Shown: positions 36,724 to 47,805, counted from the stretch's first letter. The stretch is 64,000 bases of DNA from Nitrosospira sp. Nsp14 (GCF_900113575.1 NZ_FOPV01000017.1:27158-91157), one strand, 5' to 3'. Translations and numbers: made by a program. Notes: a model not told the origin generated them from the letters alone.

Positions 36724-37249
36724 ATAATCGTCACGGGAACAATACGCGCGGGTCAACAGCGATTGTTCTACAACAAACCTAATCCGAGCGCGCATCAGCC
36801 GTAGAATTTGCCGCCGAGTTGATAAGGAACCGCAGAACAAATCTCCGCTGGCGCGACGGCGGCTTTGCGGGATGGGATGCGCGAAAGGCGACGACGCGAA
36901 TGGTGCGACCGCGAAGGGCAGAGCAGTGTCTTCCGAAGGAAGATGCGACCCCGTAGCGGGATGCAAACGCCCTAATAGGTTCTTTGCGCGGTCTTGACAT
37001 CCCCGCCGCTGCCCGATCCCTCGCTTCGCAGGGTCCCTCGGGCCCCGCTCTGGGGCGTTCCCCCTTCGCTAGGAGCCTGACAAGACAGACCGCCGCAAAG
37101 TCCTGTCCCAGAGGGGTTGCGGTAAAATCGGGACGATCATAAGGCGCGCGACGCTGGTCGTAGCTGGGACTACGATGCCAAGGAGCGCAACGCCATGAGC
37201 GCCCGATTTTGACAGCAACGCGCTCAGCGAGGATTTGTTCAGCGGTTCC
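36724..37249. other. Intergenic stretch containing a structured element
   Basis: No gene is recognised. GC-rich palindromic sequence occupies the region after 36990; the dyad element at 37124-37210 is listed separately. The stretch looks like repetitive non-coding DNA. Confidence 0.45.
37124..37210. repeat. Nested dyad element, possible structured repeat or RNA
   Basis: AAAATCGGG at 37124-37132 and CCCGATTTT at 37202-37210 are exact inverted arms. In the centre TCGTAG (37158-37163) and CTACGA (37170-37175) form a perfect hairpin with loop ctggga. The whole 87-base unit could fold as one long structure. Whether it recurs elsewhere in the genome cannot be seen here. Confidence 0.45.
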
Positions 37250-37759
37250 TTAGGTGGCCGATTTCGTTCGATGATAATGAGCAGTCATGAACTGCTGCCA
37301 GGTTCCGTCATCGCCCAGCATATGTGACGTAAGCAGCCGATGGTCGTCGCTTTTAAACTCGATTACGTCCTTGAACTTGCCAAGTTTGCCTTCCGCCGCG
37401 AAGTTGGGTCCCTCCGAGTTTAGCGTCAGGACTCTCTGGGACGGGTCCAGGAATCCATCGTATACCCAAAGGTGAGACATCATCGATCCGATCCAGGTAC
37501 CAACAAAGCGTTTTTTCTGCGGGTCATAACCGAGCGTCAATACGGTTATCGCTGTGCCCGCTGTGTCGCCAGCGTCGCACATCTGGCCGCGTCCCTCGCA
37601 CTGCACCCAGAAGCCGCCTATCGACCGACCGCTTTCCGACCCGGTGAATTTTTCCGCTGGCTGATTGGGCCCCATCATTGCCTCTACTTCATAAGTCCAT
37701 TCTCCGACAAGTTTCTTCAGCCATTCGTGTTCTTTCTCGGGTTCGAACTGCATGAGCAT
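37250..37759 (-). CDS. DUF1579 family protein
   Basis: 169 residues. The pattern PEKEHEWLKKLVGEWTYEVEA, GFWVQCEGRGQM, LTLGYDPQKKRFVGTWIGSM and LSHLWVYDGFLDPSQRVLTL is that of DUF1579, a lipocalin-like beta barrel. The function is unknown. ATG follows GGAGATGC-type sequence with a moderate ribosome site. It is upstream of a frameshifted monooxygenase gene on the same strand with an 80-base gap. Confidence 0.85.
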   Translation of the reverse strand: MLMQFEPEKEHEWLKKLVGEWTYEVEAMMGPNQPAEKFTGSESGRSIGGFWVQCEGRGQMCDAGDTAGTAITVLTLGYDPQKKRFVGTWIGSMMSHLWVYDGFLDPSQRVLTLNSEGPNFAAEGKLGKFKDVIEFKSDDHRLLTSHMLGDDGTWQQFMTAHYHRTKSAT

Positions 37760-37838
37760 CTCCTGGTTTGCAAGTAGGCTGAAATTGTAACGTCAGCGAC
37801 TGAAACGGACAACTTTCCAGGGTTAAGCCTGGCTGTGC

Positions 37839-39336
37839 TCAACAGATGAAATAGTCGTCAAACCGGGGGCTTTTCAGCTCGCGCCTATATTGAAACGAGA
37901 ACCCTGGATAAATGCCAATGATTTTTCCCGACTCGGTTTTGTACCAGCTTCTGCAACCGGCAGCCCAGACCGATGTATGCGGTGTATTCCGCAATTCCTG
38001 GTTATAACGCTCCATGGCTTCCGGCTTTATGACGAGATAGCGTTTCTCCCGCATGCCGAGTTCCTGGATGCATTGCAGCGTATAGTTCACGTGCGCTTCT
38101 ATGAAAAGAATTGCCGACGTGTGCCCTTGCCCCGTATTGGGACCAAGAAGTATAAAAGATTGGGAAAGCCCGCGCACTCATCCCCCGGTATGCGTCTGGC
38201 TCACCTCCCCATGTTTGATCCAGCAGGCGTCCATCCAACCCTTCTATTCTTATCGACGTCAGCACGTGTCGTACGTCGAATCCGGTAGCGCATACAATCG
38301 CACCCATGCGGCTGGATCCATCGCGGATGACAATTCCATTTTGTTCGATTCGATCCACCGGTGCCGTGATCAATTCGACGTTGGAGCGCATGAGGGCAGG
38401 GTAGTAGTCATTGGAGAGCAGGACGCGCTTGCAGCCGAAGGGATAGTCCGGGCGCAAGGCGTCACGCAAGTTTTTTTCGGCCACTTGCCGGCGCAAATGT
38501 ATCTCCGCCAGCGTACGCCCAACCCGTGCCATTACGTTGCCGGGATTGAAGGAAAGCCTATTCAGCTCATGCACAAGGTAGAGCAGGAACCGATGGCCGC
38601 GGGCAACAGGCTCGATCCGGAACAGCGCCTTTTCCCATGATGCGTAAGTATGGCCGAGCCTGGGGATGATCCAGTTTGGCGAGCGCTGGCAGACATAGAG
38701 CTTTTCAACCACTGGGGCGAGCCTGGGGACAATTTGCACCGCGCTTGCGGCCGTGCCGATTACCGCTACGCGCTTGCCCTCGAAGCGGTATTCATGATCC
38801 CAGCGTGCGGAATGGAACAGTCGGCCCTGGTATTCGTTTATGCCCCGGATAGCGGGGTAACGCGGCGCACTCAGAGGCCCGGCACTGCACACAAAAAAGC
38901 GCGCCGCCAGCTGATGCCCGTTTTCAAGCCGCAATCGCCATAGTCCGCTGTGAGCATCGAAGCTGGCGCTAGTCAGCGCCGTGCTTAATCTGATGTGCGC
39001 AAAAAGGTCAAACTTGGTCGCGAATCGAACCAGGTATTCCTGGATCTCGCGTTGCGGCGCGTATGCCTGCGACCAGTCGGGATTGAGATCGAACGAATAC
39101 GAATAGAGATGCGACCGAACGTCGCACTCCGCGCCAGGATAGGTATTGTCCCACCAGGTGCCGCCAATTCCCGCGGCCTTCTCGATTATGAGAAATGACG
39201 TTATACCCGCTTTTCGCAGAGCGCTGCCCATGCAAAGACCGGATACCCCAGCACCGAGGATCACGACATGGTACGGATCGCCGCAATCATGGTTTTCCGG
39301 GATGCAACCGCCGAAGCGAACATCAGTGTGGCCCAT
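37839..39336 (-). pseudogene. Flavin-containing (Baeyer-Villiger type) monooxygenase, frameshifted
   Basis: The gene reads from the ATG at 39334-39336 through the FAD motif VVILGAGVSGLCMGSALRKAG, the type mark GGTWWDNTYPGAECDVRSHL, the NADPH motif VAVIGTAASAVQIVP and ATGFDVRHVLTS. Near 38170-38180 the frame is lost in GMSARAFPIF. The expected continuation FILLGPNTGQGHTSAILFIEAHVNY is found in a second frame that ends at 37839. Two missing bases (one C, one T, both in short homopolymers) would restore a clean reading. The gene is either inactive or the assembly has an error. The full protein would be about 500 residues, the normal length. Confidence 0.8.
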
Positions 39337-39816
39337 ATCCAACAAAGTCAAAAAACCGATTGGTTGGATTTTAACCCCTCAATGTAACCTCATGGACGCC
39401 GATTGTTCGCACGCACTCGATAATCCGGCTAAGGCCCGGTTATTTCACTCTGGTATTTCTCGACTGCGCAATCTGAATGCCTGGACACAAAATTCCACAT
39501 CTGGAGGCCCCAAACCCCGAAACCATCCAAAAACCAGTAAAGTTCGGGTCGCTGCTGCGCCTGGGGCGTGTGGAAATTAACATTATCTAACGCCGCGGGG
39601 CACTATAATAACGTTAACAAGGGACACAATAATAGAAGCAAGGGTAGACGCTCGCCGTTCCGAGCATTATGAAAAAAAGGGAGGGATCGGGCGTTTTTTT
39701 ATCCCTCCCCAAAACGCGCGGCTGGGGGGCACATGCGGTAGGGGTCGCATGCGGGATGAGTCCCTTACACCGCTGACAGTGTTCTGAATTAACAACTATT
39801 CCAATTGGCTCTCTTG
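39337..39816. other. Intergenic stretch before the DUF4142 gene's terminator
   Basis: No gene is seen. The stretch holds the terminator of the minus-strand DUF4142 gene at 39671-39709 and the upstream region of the monooxygenase gene. Confidence 0.45.
39671..39709 (-). terminator. Rho-independent terminator of the DUF4142 gene
   Basis: On the minus strand GGGAGGGAT and ATCCCTCCC form a perfect 9-base stem around a 13-base loop, followed directly by seven T. It lies 108 bases after the stop of the DUF4142 gene. Confidence 0.8.
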
Positions 39817-40362
39817 TTATTTGCCTGGTTCGCGCATTTCATCCACCACGGGCTGGATCTTTTCCGCATGTTCGAGATGTGAGGCAACAGCGGTACGCAC
39901 CTTGACGAGCAAGGCTTTCAACTCCTCGTTCGTCGCGCTCGGCAACAGCTTATTGTCTATTACATCAAGTACTTGCTTATGAAATACGATCTCCTGGGAG
40001 ATATACGTCTTGTTGAAGGACTTGCCGTCCAGTTTGTTCAAGCGGTCAAGGTTCTTTTCGCCATCCGATTTAAGACTCTTGCTGAGGGTACTTTCCTCCG
40101 GCGTAACCTTGAGTTTTGTGACAAGCGCCGTCGCCTGCTTGATCACATCGCTGTGATCGGTAATCATGCGGTGCGCAAATGCCTTGACTTCAGAATTGGA
40201 CGACTTCGATTCCGCTGCCTTGCCGGCCACGATATCCACCTGATTGGCCGCGACCGCAATAGCTGCGATGATCTGGGCATCGTTTAGATTAGCCTTGTAA
40301 TTGGCAGCCACCGCAAACGTTGGAATAAGCAACGTGATAGCGAGAATTAATGAATTTTTCAT
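39817..40362 (-). CDS. DUF4142 family exported protein
   Basis: 181 residues with a signal peptide (MKNSLILAITLLIPTFAVAA). The ferritin-like helical pattern of DUF4142 is clear: DAQIIAAIAVAANQVDI, NSEVKAFAHRMITDHSDVIKQ, DGEKNLDRLNKL and IVFHKQVLDVIDNKLL, then HLEHAEKIQPVVDE. Members are periplasmic four-helix bundles of uncertain function, and several His are placed as if for metal. ATG follows GGGGGC-type sequence. It ends at a good terminator. Confidence 0.88.
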   Translation of the reverse strand: MKNSLILAITLLIPTFAVAANYKANLNDAQIIAAIAVAANQVDIVAGKAAESKSSNSEVKAFAHRMITDHSDVIKQATALVTKLKVTPEESTLSKSLKSDGEKNLDRLNKLDGKSFNKTYISQEIVFHKQVLDVIDNKLLPSATNEELKALLVKVRTAVASHLEHAEKIQPVVDEMREPGK

Positions 40363-40710
40363 GGGAGCCCCCTTAAAGTTAAATTGGAAATCCGCGTCTT
40401 AAAAAAATCAGAATCTGAATTATTGTCCGATTTTTCTGTTGTCATTGCTGATGCACGTTCCGGATGGTGTTGGTCAGAACTTAGGGCAATCCGCGGTGCA
40501 GGGTCAGCGCATGCGAGGCTGGAGCGGCTGGCTTAAGAGGTCTGATGCTCTGTCTTTGGACTTAACTCGGCAAATGGCCACCGAGCAGACCGTGCCGCTG
40601 GAAGCGGAACTCGCATGTATTTGCCAGGAAAGCGGCATACGGCACAGGTATTCGCCACAGCCACGACTCAAGCGTCAATTAAGCTTCCAGCGAGGCACTC
40701 TTCCCCACTG
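40363..40710. other. Intergenic stretch
   Basis: Nothing recognisable besides the promoter of the DUF4142 gene. It also contains the region after the stop of the HTH gene at 40711. Confidence 0.4.
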
Positions 40711-41223
40711 TCACTCGTTATCCGTCGGGCCGTTACTCTGCTGACCCAACCTTTCCCATGCTCGCGCCAGTATGAGATCGGCCCTCGCGTGCTGTGCCAG
40801 TTTCGACAATCCGTGCCGTCGGAGCAATTGATAAACGGTGGATGTCGATACCGGCCTGCCGGTGCATTTTTCGAGTTCAGCCTTTAATTCCGCGACAGGC
40901 AGCGCGCCTGGATCTCTTGCCTTGGCAACGAAACGCGCAAGGAATTTCACCTCTTCGTCAAGGCTCATCCGCGCATGGTTGCGCAACTGCTTTTTACTTC
41001 TGATTTGTACAGCGCCCGTTTCGACTCGCTGAAACTGGGTCCTGAGCTTTCCCGTACGGCTCTTGGATAATCCAATGACTGTAGCCGTCTGTTCCAGCGA
41101 TAGCCCAAACTCCAAGGGAAGGAGCAGTGCCTGCGCAGCCCGCAGGGTATCAACCGTTTTGGCCGATGCGATCCGCTCCTTCGCAGTTTTGATGAACTCT
41201 CGTCCCGTAGCAGGTCTAGCCAT
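40711..41223 (-). CDS. Helix-turn-helix protein resembling an IS630-type transposase N-terminus
   Basis: 170 residues from the ATG at 41221-41223 (MARPATGREFIKTAKERI). The middle LEFGLSLEQTATVIGLSKSRTGKL is a helix-turn-helix, and a second winged-helix unit follows at VAELKAELEKCTGRPVSTSTVYQLLRRHGLSK. This pair of DNA-binding units is the N-terminal half of IS630-like transposases, but no DDE domain follows in any frame. It may be a transposase fragment or a domesticated regulator. It lies 105 bases after sbtB on the same strand, so it could be co-transcribed with sbtAB. Confidence 0.6.
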   Translation of the reverse strand: MARPATGREFIKTAKERIASAKTVDTLRAAQALLLPLEFGLSLEQTATVIGLSKSRTGKLRTQFQRVETGAVQIRSKKQLRNHARMSLDEEVKFLARFVAKARDPGALPVAELKAELEKCTGRPVSTSTVYQLLRRHGLSKLAQHARADLILARAWERLGQQSNGPTDNE

Positions 41224-41328
41224 TTTTATGCCCAATCAAGTTAAATATTGGATAACCGTCGGCATTATCGGCCGGGGTCAATTTGATCCAAGATTGATCA
41301 CGTGGATTGTTGCGCCCCCGGTCGCAGC

Positions 41329-41657
41329 TTAGGATGAGGGCGGCGGTCCTACGACCCACTGGCAGTCCGAAATCAGGCACATCCCGCCGAGCTCTCTTAA
41401 CTTGGGGTGAAGCATCGTGATAAGCCGCTCCGCCAGATCTTCTTCACAAGCTATAACCATGACAGCGTTTTCCTCCTCAAATACGTAATCATCCGGGTTC
41501 CGTTCCCCGCGCGATCCGAGACCCCCGGCTCTTTAATGACAGTGTAGCCACGCACCTTGGCTTCCCGAACTAGTCGGATCAGTTCTCTTAGCGAATCCTC
41601 GTCAGTTACAATTTCGAGCCGCTTCATCGATACTAAAATTTCTGGTCTTAATGCCAT
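41329..41657 (-). pseudogene. sbtB: PII-like regulator of SbtA, broken by a one-base deletion
   Basis: From the ATG at 41655-41657 the reading MALRPEILVSMKRLEIVTDE then LRELIRLVREAKVRGYTVIK is PII/SbtB-like up to about 41531. It then runs into a wrong frame and stops at 41451. In another frame the expected rest of the protein is complete: GLGSRGERNPDDYVFEEE, then MVIACEEDLAERLI, and MCLISDCQWVVGPPPSS up to the stop at 41329. Adding one G in AAAGAGCC near 41530 gives VIKGAGGLGSRG and one continuous PII protein of about 109 residues. The gene directly follows sbtA, as is usual, where it would gate bicarbonate uptake. It may be inactive or the result of an assembly error. Confidence 0.8.
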
Positions 41658-41839
41658 GATTTTTCTCCCAAAAGGTGACAGGATGGACAGGATTTAAATC
41701 ATTCTGAGATGTATCGGAGAAGATACCGGGCAATCTCCCCGACTGGAAAATTTCATTGAACCCGTTTACCTGCGTCTTCCCAGACGGGGCGGGGCACGGC
41801 ACGTCGGCGCCACAGCCCAGCCCCTTGCGCGTTAACTCG

Positions 41840-42823
41840 CTAAGCCTGCCCCGCTAGATACTGGGCAGCCGCGTAATACGTTGGAATGCCTATCACCACA
41901 TTGAATGGGAAAGTGCATCCGAGCGATAGCGTCAGATAAAACGAGGGGTTGGCCTCCGGTATTGCAAGGCGCATAGCCGGCGGAACTGCGATATATGAGC
42001 AGCTGGCCGCTAGCACTGTTACCAGGGTGACGCCGCCTACCGAGTAGCCCAGGTAGTAATGGCCTAGCAGAAGCCCGAAAAACGCGCCTATCAAGGGCAT
42101 CCCTATCCCAAATCCGACCAGGAAGACACCAACCTGCTTGAACTCCGACAATCTTTTCCCGGCTTCCATACCCATGTCGGCAAGGAATATGCAGAGCGCG
42201 CCCATGAAAATGGTTTCGAAGAAAGGTTCGATCTTCTTGTAGCTGGCGTCGGAGACCGCGGCGCCAATCGCCATCGATCCAAACAGCAGCAGGATACTGC
42301 CATTGGTAAATGCCTCGAGAAGCAGATGTTTGTACATGCCTTTCTCTGCCTTTGCCGCGCCTCCCATAATCTTGCGAGAGTAGCCGGCGAGCACCAGGCC
42401 GATCATGATGGCAGGAGATTCCATTATTGCCAGCATAATGACCGGATAAGCCTCGTAGGTGATGCCAATGCCGCCGAGGAACGCCACCGCTGTCATGTAC
42501 GTACCTGCGCTCACCGACCCGTAATGGGCGGAGATGGCCGCGGCGTTGAGCGGATCAATCTTGCCAAGGGCCCGCAGGATAACATAGGCAATGATAGGCA
42601 ATCCGACCCCAAATGCGAGTGCCGCCCACACCGCTGGAAGCGCATCACCCATATTGGACGTGGCCAGGGCCTTGCCGCCATGGAGCCCAATACCAATCAG
42701 CAAGTAGATCACGATCATCTTGTGCATGTCGGGTGGAAACTTAAGATCCGACTTGATAATGCACGCCAACATACCAAGTGCAAAAAAGAGTATCGCTGGG
42801 ACAAGAAGACTGGAGATTGACAT
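41840..42823 (-). CDS. sbtA: SbtA-type sodium-dependent bicarbonate transporter
   Basis: 327 residues from the ATG at 42821-42823 after AGAGGGG. It has about ten hydrophobic helices and the SbtA family marks: LLVPAILFFALGMLACIIKSDL, ISAHYGSVSAGTYMTAVAFL, GLVLAGYSRKIM, and near the end AASCSYIAVPPAMRLAIPEA and LSLGCTFPFNVVIGIPTYY. In cyanobacteria SbtA takes up bicarbonate with sodium and is gated by SbtB. Here sbtB follows on the same strand 180 bases later, and a RuBisCO operon lies 800 bases upstream on the same strand. Carbon supply for CO2 fixation is the likely role. Confidence 0.92.
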   Translation of the reverse strand: MSISSLLVPAILFFALGMLACIIKSDLKFPPDMHKMIVIYLLIGIGLHGGKALATSNMGDALPAVWAALAFGVGLPIIAYVILRALGKIDPLNAAAISAHYGSVSAGTYMTAVAFLGGIGITYEAYPVIMLAIMESPAIMIGLVLAGYSRKIMGGAAKAEKGMYKHLLLEAFTNGSILLLFGSMAIGAAVSDASYKKIEPFFETIFMGALCIFLADMGMEAGKRLSEFKQVGVFLVGFGIGMPLIGAFFGLLLGHYYLGYSVGGVTLVTVLAASCSYIAVPPAMRLAIPEANPSFYLTLSLGCTFPFNVVIGIPTYYAAAQYLAGQA

Positions 42824-43612
42824 CGTTATACCCCTCTTATAATAAAAGTGGCTGCATGGATTCCTCATCTCCCGCCTCTGAAGACTGCGTCGTGGCAGGT
42901 AGCCCTGGAACCATCAAAGCCGGACATGAACTACAGTGAGGGGAAAATTAACATACCCTCCGTCAAGGAAAGCTTCTGTATATGTGATCAATTTGTGAAT
43001 GCTGAAAGTGTCAAAAGTATATAAAGCTAGCCATAAGATACAACCGCTCTGGGGGAGGATCCAGTGCAGTTAACCGCGCAGAAAATGCTTACGGCAGGGC
43101 GCCGGGTTTGGCGTCCCGCTCAGCTGGAAGGCGGGATTTCGCGGATTGATGAGGGATGAACATTTGCTGGGGTACCAACCCAGAGTCGGGGAGGGTTTAT
43201 CAGCTATTAACAGCAAAATAGCGGTTTTTCGTTATTTTTATAACCGAAAAAAAAGTTAAATTCGGACATAAATTGTGTATCTGTATGTGAACAGACCACT
43301 GTTTTGTTGAATATCGTTACTGTAACGAATCCGAAACAGGGTGAGCTAACCTGCCTTTACGAGCGCGGTAGGTTAGACGGGAGGTGGCGATGCGGGGTGC
43401 TAAGGGTGCGAAGTCGGGGGAAGGGGCGGGAAAGGGATCGGCCAAAGCGGCGGATGGAACAATACATAGAATAGGAGCGCAAGCGGAACGTTCTGAGAGC
43501 AGAGTCAGGCCGAGATTTTTTCTCCTCTCATAGCCATGACTGAAGCTCAGACTTATCTGAGCCTCCGTCCTCGGCCTTAGCTCCGCGAACTTGGTAGCGG
43601 CAGGTGGCGAAT
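42824..43612. other. Intergenic stretch between cbbX and sbtA
   Basis: No gene is seen in about 790 bases. The hairpin structure at 43507-43577 follows the cbbX stop. Several smaller hairpins (for example CCCGC-N12-GCGGG near 43123-43138, CTGGG-N7-CCCAG near 43159-43175) lie in what is probably the sbtA leader or promoter region. Confidence 0.45.
43507..43577 (-). promoter_or_regulatory. Nested hairpin downstream of cbbX
   Basis: AGGCCGAG (43507-43514) pairs with CTCGGCCT (43570-43577). Inside, GCTCAGA (43545-43551) and TCTGAGC (43556-43562) form a tight stem with a four-base loop. It begins about 35 bases after the cbbX stop. No T-run follows, so it is more likely an mRNA 3'-end stabiliser or a processed RNA than a classical terminator. 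Confidence 0.45.
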
Positions 43613-44590
43613 CTAAATACCCGGCGCGGCAGATGGCTGATCCGCCTCGACGTGATTCGCTCCCTCGTCGCCATCCAAGTCGATCGCTCCCTCCTTGAAC
43701 ACGCGACTTGCGCGGATATCCTCTGCCTCGAGAGTCATCAGGTCGGTTCTCGAAAGATTTTTTTTCGCTCCCTCAAATAAGCGATTGGCCTGCCGCAACC
43801 GGGCGCGGTCGAGAGCATTGCGAATAGAGCGCGCGTTGGCAAAATGTTCCAGCTTCATTCGCAACCGGATATATTCGCCAAATGCTTTTTCTCCCTCCGG
43901 GCTAAAGCGGTAATTCTGCGCGGCCAACATGAGTTTTGCGATTGCAAGCAACTCGTCAGCGCTATAGTCGGGGAAATCGATGTGATGGGCGATTCGCGAA
44001 CGCATGCCGGGGTTGCTGTGGAAGAATTTATCCATCCGGTCTTTGTAGCCGGCCAGAATCACAACCAAGTCTTCCCGATTATTCTCCATTGTCTGCAAAA
44101 GGATTTCTATCGACTCCGCGCCGTAATCGCGTTCGTTCTCCGGCTTGTAAAGGTAATAAGCCTCATCGATAAAAAGCACACCGCCCATGGCTTTCTTCAA
44201 CACTTCCTTAGTTTTCGGCGCAGTGTGGCCTATATACTGGCCAACGAGATCATCGCGTGTAACGGATACAAGATGCCCTTCCCGCACATACCCGAGGCGA
44301 TGCAATATTTCAGACATGCGCAACGCCACTGTGGTCTTGCCGGTACCAGGGTTACCGGTAAAAGACATATGCAAACTGGGCGCCCCGGCTGTCATATTCA
44401 ATTTCTTGCGGACACGGTCGACCAGCAATAGCGCGGCGGTCTCGCGAATGCGGGTTTTAACCGGCTTCAAGCCGATCAATTCGCGATCGAGCTTATCCAG
44501 CACTTCCTTGATATTGGAAGCACGAAATTCGGCGTCCAGGTCAACTGAACTGTTATCGGAGGGGATAAGTTCTTCAGAGTCTGTTGTCAT
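43613..44590 (-). CDS. cbbX: Red-type RuBisCO activase
   Basis: 325 residues, a single AAA+ module. It remodels RuBisCO to release bound sugar phosphates and pulls on the large-subunit C-terminus. Walker A is [20 protein letters not shown], Walker B is [13 protein letters not shown], and sensor/arginine regions are in [16 protein letters not shown] and [18 protein letters not shown]. The family mark [20 protein letters not shown] starts the module. It follows cbbS after 185 bases that contain a strong hairpin. The start is at 44588-44590. Confidence 0.96.
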   Translation of the reverse strand: MTTDSEELIPSDNSSVDLDAEFRASNIKEVLDKLDRELIGLKPVKTRIRETAALLLVDRVRKKLNMTAGAPSLHMSFTGNPGTGKTTVALRMSEILHRLGYVREGHLVSVTRDDLVGQYIGHTAPKTKEVLKKAMGGVLFIDEAYYLYKPENERDYGAESIEILLQTMENNREDLVVILAGYKDRMDKFFHSNPGMRSRIAHHIDFPDYSADELLAIAKLMLAAQNYRFSPEGEKAFGEYIRLRMKLEHFANARSIRNALDRARLRQANRLFEGAKKNLSRTDLMTLEAEDIRASRVFKEGAIDLDGDEGANHVEADQPSAAPGI

Positions 44591-44738
44591 GTTTGATCCC
44601 CAACAAGTAACTAAGGTCTATGTAATGCTTCGGTCTGTATTTTTTTAAAACTTATATAAAAGGGGGTCTGAGGCGCATTCGGCTTTCTCAAGAGGCCGGT
44701 GGCAAGGATGTTCAACCCATTACCTGCGCTTCAGACCA

Positions 44739-44767
44739 GCGCCCTTCCCTGAAAAAGGGAAGGGCGC
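44739..44767 (-). promoter_or_regulatory. Intercistronic hairpin between cbbS and cbbX
   Basis: GCGCCCTTCCCT and AGGGAAGGGCGC form a perfect 12-base stem with a 5-base loop, eight bases after the cbbS stop. No T-run follows it on the minus strand. It most likely stabilises the cbbLS message or partly stops transcription, which would lower cbbX relative to cbbLS. Confidence 0.7.
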
Positions 44768-44775
44768 ATCCTTCC

Positions 44776-45210
44776 TTAGTACCGTTCGCCTTCAGGTTTA
44801 TCCGTGGCGTAGGAATGAATGGTGTAACGAACGCTACGGCCTTCCACTTCCTGGCGCACCACGCTAAAGCCCGGTTCGGTCTTCGGACGATTAACGATAT
44901 AAGACATGGTGGGGCTTTCAACTCCCCGTGTCGAGTCAAACGCAGTTACCCGGATATAATGATTCGGGTACGTTTTGCGGCAATCGTTGATCTCAGCCAG
45001 GATACCGGCGGGATCCTTCAAATCAAACATGGGATTACCGAACATCTCCCAATATGTATTACGGGGATGCGGGTCGTCGGTGTATTCAATGCCGATGGCC
45101 CAGTTGTTCTTCAACGCATACTTGATTTGCGCCGAAATTTGCTTATCCGTCAGCGGGGGCAGGAAAGAGAACTGCCCCTGCGTGACACGGTTTTGAAAAT
45201 TGGTCATCAT
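44776..45210 (-). CDS. cbbS: RuBisCO small subunit, red type
   Basis: 144 residues from the ATG at 45208-45210 (AGGAGA upstream; the next ATG is three bases later). The core TQGQFSFLPPLTDKQISAQI, NNWAIGIEYTDDPHPRNTYW and FGNPMFDLKDPAGILAEI is standard. The extended C-terminal beta hairpin (FSVVRQEVEGRSVRYTIHSY) marks the form IC/ID type. It assembles with CbbL as an L8S8 enzyme. It starts 23 bases after the cbbL stop. Confidence 0.97.
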   Translation of the reverse strand: MMTNFQNRVTQGQFSFLPPLTDKQISAQIKYALKNNWAIGIEYTDDPHPRNTYWEMFGNPMFDLKDPAGILAEINDCRKTYPNHYIRVTAFDSTRGVESPTMSYIVNRPKTEPGFSVVRQEVEGRSVRYTIHSYATDKPEGERY

Positions 45211-45233
45211 GATGCTGTTTCTCCTAGGTACGA

Positions 45234-46799
<1,566 letters not shown>

Positions 46800-46841
46800 T
46801 ATTTAACTTATGGATCCCCAAAACCGAACGGCTCCAAACCC

Positions 46842-47765
46842 ATGCTGCACCTTACTCTGAGGCAATTAAAAGTTTTCGAATCGGTCGCCCGCCACTTGAG
46901 CTTCTCGCGTGCTGCGGAGGACCTCTATCTGACTCAACCAGCAGTTTCCATGCAAATTAAGCAACTGGAAGACAACGTCGGGTTGCCGCTGTTTGAACAG
47001 ATGGGCAAGAAGATCTACCTGACCGATGCTGGACACGAACTTTATCACTACAGCCGCGGCATTTCACAGCAATTGGCTGACATGGAGCTCGCGCTCGACG
47101 AATTGAAGGGACTGGAGAGGGGAAAGCTCAATATCTCGGTGGTCAGCACCGCTAACTACTTCGCCCCGCATTTGCTGGCAAAATTCTGCCAACGCTACAG
47201 CGGCGTCACCGTAAGCCTTAACGTTTCAAACCGTGAAACGGTGCTTAGGCACTTGGCCGACAACGTGACCGACCTTGCAATCATGGGGAGGCCGCCGGAT
47301 GGCCTCGACATCGCCACGCAGTCATTCATGGATAATCCCCTGGTGGTCGTTGCGCCACCGGATCATCCGTTGTGCGCCGGGCGTCGGATTCCCGTGAAGA
47401 GACTGGAGCAGGAAACTTTCCTTGTGCGCGAACCCGGTTCCGGCACCCGCAGCGCCATGGAGAGATTTTTCTCGGCGCACCGGATCAATATCAGCAGGGG
47501 TATGGAAACGGACACCAATGAGGCAATCAAGCAGGCGGTACAGGCAGGGATGGGGCTGGCGATCATGTCGCTGCATACGGTCGAACTGGAGCTTGAAACA
47601 AAACGGCTTAAAGTGCTGGATGTACAGGATTTCCCCATCATGCGGCACTGGCACGTAGTGCATCGGAAAAACAAACGGCTTTCTAGCGCGGCACAGGCGT
47701 TCAGGGAGTTTCTGCTGACCGAGGCGCGGCAATTGATGCCGGCGATAACCTATGAAAAAAGCTAG
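46842..47765 (+). CDS. cbbR: LysR-type regulator of CO2 fixation genes
   Basis: 307 residues. The N-terminal helix-turn-helix is TLRQLKVFESVARHLSFSRA then AEDLYLTQPAVSMQIKQLED, and the effector domain contains LNISVVSTANYFAPHLLAKF and NRETVLRHLADNVTDLAIMG, typical of CbbR. It senses metabolites such as RuBP or NADPH in relatives. It is divergent from cbbL with the dyad between them, the standard layout. The sulP gene converges with it. Confidence 0.93.
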   Translation: MLHLTLRQLKVFESVARHLSFSRAAEDLYLTQPAVSMQIKQLEDNVGLPLFEQMGKKIYLTDAGHELYHYSRGISQQLADMELALDELKGLERGKLNISVVSTANYFAPHLLAKFCQRYSGVTVSLNVSNRETVLRHLADNVTDLAIMGRPPDGLDIATQSFMDNPLVVVAPPDHPLCAGRRIPVKRLEQETFLVREPGSGTRSAMERFFSAHRINISRGMETDTNEAIKQAVQAGMGLAIMSLHTVELELETKRLKVLDVQDFPIMRHWHVVHRKNKRLSSAAQAFREFLLTEARQLMPAITYEKS

Positions 47766-47805
47766 AAAAATACCGGCCTGCGTACCCCAGCCGCGGAGTG
47801 TTTGC

